A stretch of DNA of 64,000 bases from positions 15,929,876-15,993,875 of the forward strand of contig NC_092567.1 in assembly GCF_037975245.1 (NCBI RefSeq), written 5' to 3'. Positions 27,201 through 36,200 of this stretch are shown here, piece after piece. This stretch comes from Apostichopus japonicus (taxonomy: Eukaryota > Echinodermata > Holothuroidea > Aspidochirotida > Stichopodidae). Below the pieces are notes generated by a model, which ran no database searches, had not been told where the DNA came from, and saw only the letters and a program-made list of their open reading frames with translations. Each line of letters starts with the position of its first letter. Position 1 is the stretch's first letter. The position numbers were made by a program, and so were the translations under genes.

Positions 27201-30200
27201 GCAAGAAATTCACGGATATGGTATACATACTGTAGCTGCGGAATGGGGGAGGCTAAAAATTCAGAAAATCTGCAAATTCATGGAAAAACTCATCTTGGAA
27301 GAACCTGCAGTACTGTAACAATTTAGGATGCTGTATTTTTTGTAATAAATTTTATACGTAGGGTACTGGCCTCTTGTTTAAGGTTCTCGAGCTTTCTTTA
27401 ATGTGCCTTTTATTTTAAATTTTAAATTAGTATCATGAAATATTCATCTCATTTAGATGATGTCAAATTTATTTTTTCTCTTCCCTAATGGAATTACTCA
27501 ATAAAAGCACTCATCAGTTTCATAAGATATCTATATATATATATATATTTAGTTTAACTTTCCACTTTGTTTTTCAGAGAATATAACGGAAGAAGATGAC
27601 AATCAGGTGGGGCTCTTCTGCTGTAATACAAATATATGACATTGACATTTTGAAGCTCTGTTCAATGATAAATGAACTGGATATTCTAACTAAACATGAC
27701 TGCATGTCAACATATAGTCTGAGAATTATATATTAGAGTCTACTGTACATACATGATGTAAACGAATTATAATTTAAAAAAAAAAATAAAACTGTTAGCA
27801 AACTGTTTATCAACTAAAGAGCCTACAGGTGTAAGAGAATGTGTAAAAGTAAGTTGGCCTGACGTTTCAATCTTACTGTACATAGCAGGATCTTCTTCAA
27901 AGCTAAATGACAAGTAACAGTAACAGAAGGGACAAAAACATGCACAGAATACAGACAGGTTTAATGAGCATGGTGAACACAAAGAGATAGATGTAAGGGG
28001 ATTAGTAGACAAGGGATGGAGAGAATTATAATTTGTAACAGATATGTCATATATGCACAAATCAACTACTGCACCTAACTATTTACAGTAGCTCTAAAAC
28101 CTGAAAGGAAATATTTGCATTCCCTTTTTTATTTTTTTTCCAATTACACTTACCATGGATACATGAATAGTACAGATATGGAAATTATATACTGTGACAC
28201 AAGATTTTACTTTAAATTACTGACCTAACAACTTTTATGGAGGAAATATAGTCCAAAGAACAGGTACCTACAGGCTACATTTTTTTAATTTTTTATCAAG
28301 ATCAATAGGATAGACAGTTTGATCCAGAGGGGAATGTATTCATTCCCTTCTGGGGAATGTTCCCCTCTGGGGAACATGTTCCCCTCTGGGGAACATGTAA
28401 AACATTACACATGTGTTGGTCAGAATGGTGCAAATTTAGTTACAACTATACCGTAGGTTTACCACATTATAGGGTTGAAAAGTGAGATGCCATTTCCTGG
28501 GGGAGGGGTCTTAGTAAAAACCATAGAGCTACATTAACATTAACGTTATGTAGTACAGCTATTGTAGCTATATTTTGTATGCAGTCCACATCAAGGCTTT
28601 TCCCACCATACTGTAGCTTGTGACGCCTACTACAAGTACTGCATGCAGCAGCCATCAATCATGTTTGTGTGCTGATAACAAATGCTTCCATTACATGCAT
28701 AATACTGCAGTGATATGCATAAAGTGTACTGTTTTAGTTTGCAAACCACAAGAATACTGTTGTGAACATCACAAAGAAATTTACAAAATTGGGACGCTAG
28801 AGTTTGTTGGCAGGATGAGACATTTTCACTTACAAAAACCGACAATTCGGATTATATAATCGTGATATATGGTAACCCTAACGTCTACAACCCTATTTGA
28901 ATACCGCTTTCATTCGGTGTACATAGTTTCCTATATTTTATCTTCTACTGTACTGAAAAGAGCAGCATTTGTCTTATTTATGCACTCAACCTACTTAGGT
29001 AATTTTGACGTTACCTAATTCCCACTGGCAAAACCTCGCAAGTGGATCCACTCGATGCTAATACAATGAATTACAATTCACTGAAAATTCAAACGGCTAG
29101 GTATGCACTGCTAGCGTAATAAAGATCAGGAGGGGTGTTTTAACAAAAACAAACCACTTGATAACACTGATTATCAATATAACTTTGCTGTCAAACAGCT
29201 AGTACCGCACAGAATTACACCTCGAACACAAGTTGCTCCGCTCCTGCGAGGCTAAATTACTCAAACAGGGATCATGTAAATATTACCATTGACAACCGTG
29301 TAAACAGAATGATATATGGGGAAGACAGAACAAATGTAAATTACAAGTCAGATTCAGGAAATAGGCCATTAGTTGTTTCTGGCCAAGAATGGTTTTTAAT
29401 TCATCATAAAAAAGACTACACTGAGCAGGAAGGAGTGCTAGCTGAGACAAAAACAAATTTCATTCTACTAAAGTAATTTGTGCATCACGTATAAAGCTAT
29501 AAAATCAGCAGAGGAAATTAAAAGCACAACTCAAAGTCGGAATTATTGTTACCTTCTGTACTAGGAATTTCTGTTTCTTTCATTCTTCTTTTTTAAATTA
29601 TAAAAGTGGGCATTGGGGTACGATACTGTAGTTATATATTTTATTGCTCAAAACTGTGACCTACATTTGATTAGAAGAATTTGAAGGGGAAGATAAATTA
29701 TAATAAAAAACAAAATTGAACGAAAAAAAACCGATGTCATCATTTTTAGACTTGTATAATAAAATAACTCCAGAACACATCTAAAAAATTGTATGTTGTG
29801 TGTTTTTTAAAGTAATTCTAACAGTGTAGGCTTGAAATTAGTATTGCCGTAAAAGGAAGCGTCTGATGATTCTCATCAATTAAGATGTTAATTTACAGTG
29901 ACTGTGGAATAGCAATGTATACTGCTGAGCTGTATGTTAGTTAATACAGTCATGTACATTGTACTCATCAGATTTATGTTATAAGTACTATATACATGAA
30001 TGTTAGCACTGTGCATATAACTTAAGTACTGTACAATAGGGCTGTATCCAGTATTTTTCACAAGCTCCTGTATGTAATTATTGCAATATACTGTAGTGTT
30101 ACAGTACTGTAGGTACAGCTGTACAGTACTATAACACTGCACACTGTAGATATATAGTACATATACTGTTAGTTTAGTTTAGTTTAGAGACCCAAGGATC

Positions 30201-33200
30201 AGGAAGCCTTACAGTAGCTTATAATTTGAGATCCTATCCGTGTAAGATCGTGGATCAACATTAGCTTATTTTAAGCCTTCTCTTTTCGATAAATGTTCAG
30301 AGGATAACCAGGCAGAGGTGTGAATTCGCTCCGATTCCTGCTCCCGGGACCCCCATTTAACGTCCCCATCTTACGGATGAGAGTGTATGCCCCAGCATGT
30401 GACCACTTTCTCAAATACTGAGGTACAGGCAGAGGCACCTCATTCGACATCACTGCAGTGCAGCCATGTAGAAACAAAGTTGTTTCAAAACCAAGTGAAC
30501 GATGTTAGACATACATATTACAATATACACATAGCACTTTGGTATTATGCTTATTGCATGTTACTACATATATACTGTACACTTAATAGTACTGTTTATT
30601 GTATGATCCACTACAGTATGTATGGTACATGTGTACAATGTAATACTGTGTACAGGTATTTACGCCAGATAAATAATCTTAGATATGCTGACGACACTAC
30701 CCTACTTGCAAGAACAGCAGCAGAGCTTCAAGACCTTATTGAAAGAGTCAAGCAATCCAGTGAGGAATACGGACTGTACCTCAATGTTAAGAAGACAAAG
30801 GTTATGATATGTGGAGGAAAGAATGACCATCATATTCAAGCTGATGGAGAGGATGTTGAAGTAGTCAACACTTTCAACTTCCTGGGCTCTCTGATTGTGG
30901 ATGGTGGTGGATGCTCACAAGAAATACGACGGCGTCTCGCCATGGCTAGATCATCTGCTATAAACCTCACTGACATCTGGAAAGACAGAGGGATCTCAAG
31001 GAACACCAAGATCCATATAATGAATGCTTTGGTCTTTCCAATCGCTACATATGGGTCTGAGACGTGGGCTTTGGGAGCAGTAGACAGAAAGAAAATCCAT
31101 GCTTTTGAAATGTGGTGTTGGAGGAGGATGCTGAGGATATCATGGAAGGAACGTAAGTCAAATGATTTTGTCAAGAACCAAATTGGAGCGAAGGTTACCT
31201 TATGTCAGAAGATAGATAAGAACAAGCTGCAGTATTTTGGACACATTTCTAGGAGAGAAGGTGACAACTTGGAGAAGATCATTACCCAAGGTCATGTTGA
31301 GGGTCAACGAAAACGTGGTAGGCCAAAAGTTCGATGGGCTGACGGGATAAAAGAGATCACCGGCATGAACATCTGCGCAGCTCACCGATTTGCCCAGGAT
31401 AGAAGTGGTTGGAACGTCATCATCAATAGGGTCACAAAGGGTCAGTCATGACTCATAGGACAACGACGACGTACAGGTATTTACTTACAGTAATCAGTTA
31501 GAACCATGATGCAGCAAGTTAATATAAGCTTACTGCATCCATACTGTATTGTAATTTATATGGAGGCAGTACTGTTGTACAGTACGATTATAGTATTAGT
31601 ATCGATGCAATTCAAGCAACCGTGTAGCTGCTTTACGATTCATAAAGAACTACAGATTGTGACACTTCAATGTCAAACTTTGACGCTAATGGCTTGTCAA
31701 ATTATGTCAAGTGAAATGTTAGCATGACAAATTCCCAAAAAACAAATTCTTTGAGGTATGAATTGATGTTTCCGGAACATACCACATGTTTGACAATTAT
31801 CAGACACATCCAAAGGTACAGTAAATACTGAGGAAGCTTACTGATGATAGATGTTGAGGCCAAACATTCTTTCTTCTTTTTTTGAGGTTTTCCTTTGCAG
31901 AGAACTGAATATATATACTGACATAGCAAATTTCAGTATTGTAGTATGGGACAATTCAGAAGTATCCAACCATCGCAGCATGCATTAAAATACCATACAG
32001 TAGGTGGGAGCTAGTAAAGGGGTAGTCTGGGACCTGGATGAGAAAAGATCGTGCAACTTTAGCCTGATCTACACATGTATGTATGATAATATCTATTAGA
32101 TATAGTGTTGGTTGTAACTGATACTTTTCTAAGCCTACTGTATAGCTCAATGCATGTGCTACAGGTCTGTAACGCCGGTGCCTTTCAATCATAAGGTCCC
32201 GAGTTCGAGTCACTCCAAGATTAATGTATGTCGTCCAGTTACAGAGTCGTTGACAATTGACAATTCATAATCATGGACGTTAAATATGAATCTAAGAGTC
32301 TGACTTCGGTCAGCTTGCGGCTTTGATAAGCCAATGATGGCTTCTTCGCGAGTTCCTGCTTGCAGCAGGATCTAAAATACTGTACATACATAGATACACA
32401 CTTACATACATACCTAGTATCACAGTAAATACTGTGCAAAGACATAATATACCAACTAACATGTATGTAAAATGTATTGCTGTACCATGCAGTACAGTCA
32501 TTTTATTAGACAGTGTTGGGGGTTTTAATAGCCAATCAACTACATATTCTTTCAGTACCTGTGGAATGTCAAAATACAGTATCCCATTTATAGTGTACTC
32601 TCTTTAAATGTATAAAGACATGTATCCTAGTTTACATGTACATACAGACTAATGAGTTTCCATGTGCCATACATGTGCAGAATGAATGACATACAGTACT
32701 CTTGGAATCATTAACTACTGTATGACATCATCTACTTTTACACGAAGGCCATCAAAACAGTTGTTAATAAATACATAGGAAACAGAGCAAGATTAAAAGC
32801 CATTTAACGAATCCATCAGGATTTGAGATCAAGATTTGCGTGACGGATATTACAGTCAGTCGACATGAATCTATATTAAAACAGTAAATTTCTAAGGTTA
32901 ACACTGCTATTATGAAGTTTAAGTATGGTGATGTTGCAGTTAATGTTAAATTATATTATAACTGATTAATCATAGTGGAAGTGCTCCAATGCGCAACAGC
33001 AGGATAGCATGTATACAGCATACGTACAGTAACTTCAACATTGCAACTTGCCAACTCAGCATTTAATTGTCCTGCAAGTTTTCATGAATAGCTTTTCTTT
33101 CTTTTCATTCACTCGGTTAGAAAGTAATATTTAAGTGAAAGCAACTCTGCAGTTCTTAATTGAATTATTTCTTACAAACTTTTAAACTATTGAATTGTTC

Positions 33201-36200
33201 TGTACAGATTGACTTTATATTGAAACCCAGTCACAGTGTACTGAACTGTAGTGACTAATTCAGGCTAAATTATCTCAGGGTCTGAAGAAGCATGTGTATT
33301 TTTAAGGGTTGCCTGTTAAACAATGAAGGCCATTATCTAGAGCTAGTAAATTGTGAAATCCTCAGAATATAATGTGGGTTACCAAACTATTTAAACATTT
33401 CTCCATAAGTTTGTTACATGCTAACTTACAAATTTATTGATGTTATACATAATCTGCTCTTTTTAGTTTTGGACAATGTTTATGTTCCAAGTTCAAATCA
33501 ACTGACACTTAGCCTTCTGTACTGTACTGTACTACACTGTTCACAGTGTCATGTACTGCCCTGTATGTACTATTTAGCACATGTCTAAGTAAATCAAAAG
33601 ACCCAGAGGACACCCACTGTACTGTAGGAATTGCACTAACAACATACCATAAAACTAATTTACTGTACTCTCCAACCTCTGAATAAAACAGATAAAATCA
33701 CTAATTTTTATAGATCTCATCATGTTCAATTGCAGGTATATGCAGGAAATAATAATCCAACACACCAAAGGGGAATTATTAAAAGAGAAAAGCTAAACCT
33801 TTTCTCTATGAGGCCAAGTACAGTAGGACAGCTTTACAATGGTTCCAAGGCAACCAGAAATTATGTTCATTACAAATATATTGCTCATCCACACTGGATG
33901 CCTATTTAAGTAGCCCAACTGGCAAAGTTCTGTTGGCTCCCCACGGTGCATACATGTAACCATAACAGCATATGGATATCTTACGGAGCACTTGACAGGA
34001 CTACACTGTTTTGTACAATGTGAAATGTTACATGCATCCAATTTGTTACTTTCTTGATGTGCTACTTGGCACTGTAATATTGAAGTATATGCCTGATAAT
34101 ACTATCAGTGTGCTACATTTCAGGATATTTGGGCATGGTTATATGATCACTCTGAAATATTGTATAAATATCACCTTCTGTAAGTCAGTTACTTACGGTC
34201 TACCGTAAAAATATAAAGACTACAAGTAAGCCCCTCTTGTTCATTTTTTTTAAATTGTCTTCTTAAGTTAATACTGTACAGTATGTAGAGCTGATCATTA
34301 CATAAACTTCTCAGATGGCAAAGATAAGAAAAGATAAACTTTGTTAAACCCCACAAATGGTAACTGAATGCTCGCATAAAAACAGTATTTTACTAATACA
34401 AATATACTAAAAAGGACAAGAACAAAACATACAAAGCAGGACATATAAAAACAATGCACAGTGACAAATTAGCATTTAAATTTTAAATTATGAAGTTTTA
34501 TACTAAAAGAAGCTTTGCATTTCAGTTGTAGTGTCATACATATCAGCAATCTTGAATGAAACTGAATGAAGCAGAACCTACACAGGAGAGTTAGTAACAA
34601 GTTAACAACCACCATACCAAGTCTAGTGGTTAAGTTTCAACACTCTGGAGGGAAGAATGACTAAAGTGTGTACTTTTCTCTAGTCATTCCTACCGTACTT
34701 CTTCCCTTTCTTCCCCTGCAGTTTGCATTGCCTTTGTTTTCTCTTATTAATTGTTGCTCTCCCTGGTGCTGCTCCTTACCTGTAGTTGATATGTCCTGTT
34801 CAATCAGTGGGTTTGCATATACAGATATACTGTACTGAACCTAACGAGTTATATACTCAAAAACTGTCTTGCTTTATCAATGGCATATATTTAATTTCAT
34901 GTCAGAGGCTGTCATAAAATGAACAATGAACAACAGTGGAGCTTTATCTTTTCATTCAATATCCTTCAGTTTTTTTTTTTCATGGTAGAAGTTACATGCT
35001 GCCATTACTTCCAAACTTAAAGTTCAGTTTCTATAACAAATCTTGCAGAATACTTCAATGTACAATATATTTAATTGATAGAAAAAAATTGAAAAGTTTA
35101 TGATGGCCCTTCCTGATGTCCTTTAATAGAATTGACCAGCCAAAAGCACCTCAAGCAACTGTACTGCTGTATAGCATTATTAAAGACTGATAAGAACAGT
35201 GCAGAACCTGTTCCCTATAAAAAGAAGTTTCACAGATTTCTGCATGGGTAACCAATTGGTGTTTATTTTATTGTAAGGTAAGCCCATGTAATATTATTAT
35301 TATACGGTATGTGTGAGACATGTACATTCTCTATGTGCACCCACCTTGGTCACAAACTTTCTTGGTCAAGGTTTAAGGATTGTTCAGCATCAGCTACTGT
35401 ATGCTTCATCTGTACTGCATCAGCATATATGTGCATATTTTACATGTTAATTGCAATTGTTATTGCTATTATTAGAGCTGTCAAAATGCACTTGCAATCA
35501 ATGAGCTATCCATTGCGCAAGGTTTCAATACCTGTATCAGCACAAACACAGTACTCTAGCTTGAAAGGTTTGCATGTCCACCATCTCAACTCCACACGAC
35601 TAGTGTGTAACTGTTACACACTTACTGACATAGTTCACAAGACTAGTGATATGGTATAAATTTCAAACTATCAAAGGCTCCACACTTTTTATACCATTTG
35701 CTATTCTAGCCCGATAAAATTGATTGAAAGTATACATTATGTTCATATCCAGTGTATACAGTATTGGCAAAACTTTTATTTCTGTACAGTACAGTACAAA
35801 CAGTACCCAGGTGTATAAATTGAGGCCTGCGAGGTCAGTTCAACTTGTAAATAAACTTGCGTAGGCAGGTTTGTGGTTGTACCCTATGGAAAGTCTCATA
35901 TGGGGCATGTTGAAGCTGTGCACACTGTAGTGCCCAGGAGCGACTGTTTGAATTGCACAATTGGGTGTGTGCGTGTGACAAGCTACCAATGACTATGCAG
36001 CCATGTTGTAAAAGTCATGTGAGAAGGCCTTTCCGCGTGGTACAAGACTGTAAACCTTGAAAGCTTAAACACGTACTGTACGCATCTATTTCATTCACTC
36101 AGTGTTAACTTACTTCAGTACAGTGTACTGTATTGCAACTAAATACCGGAACCTTACCTACAGTAGCAAGTAACAGATTCCCCTTGAAAGCAGGGGTTGA

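Noticed and set aside
27556-27606. Possible plus-strand mini-exon (TTTTTCAG, then GAATATAACGGAAGAAG, then CAG and GTGGGG)
   Set aside because: Splice-like borders, but no partner exon or known protein; it would lie antisense in BRSK intron 1. Chance is likely.
30387-30663. N-terminal part of the 354-codon frame leading into the LINE
   Set aside because: The 14-bp target duplication shows the LINE begins at 30664; the upstream codons are host intron sequence that happens to be open.
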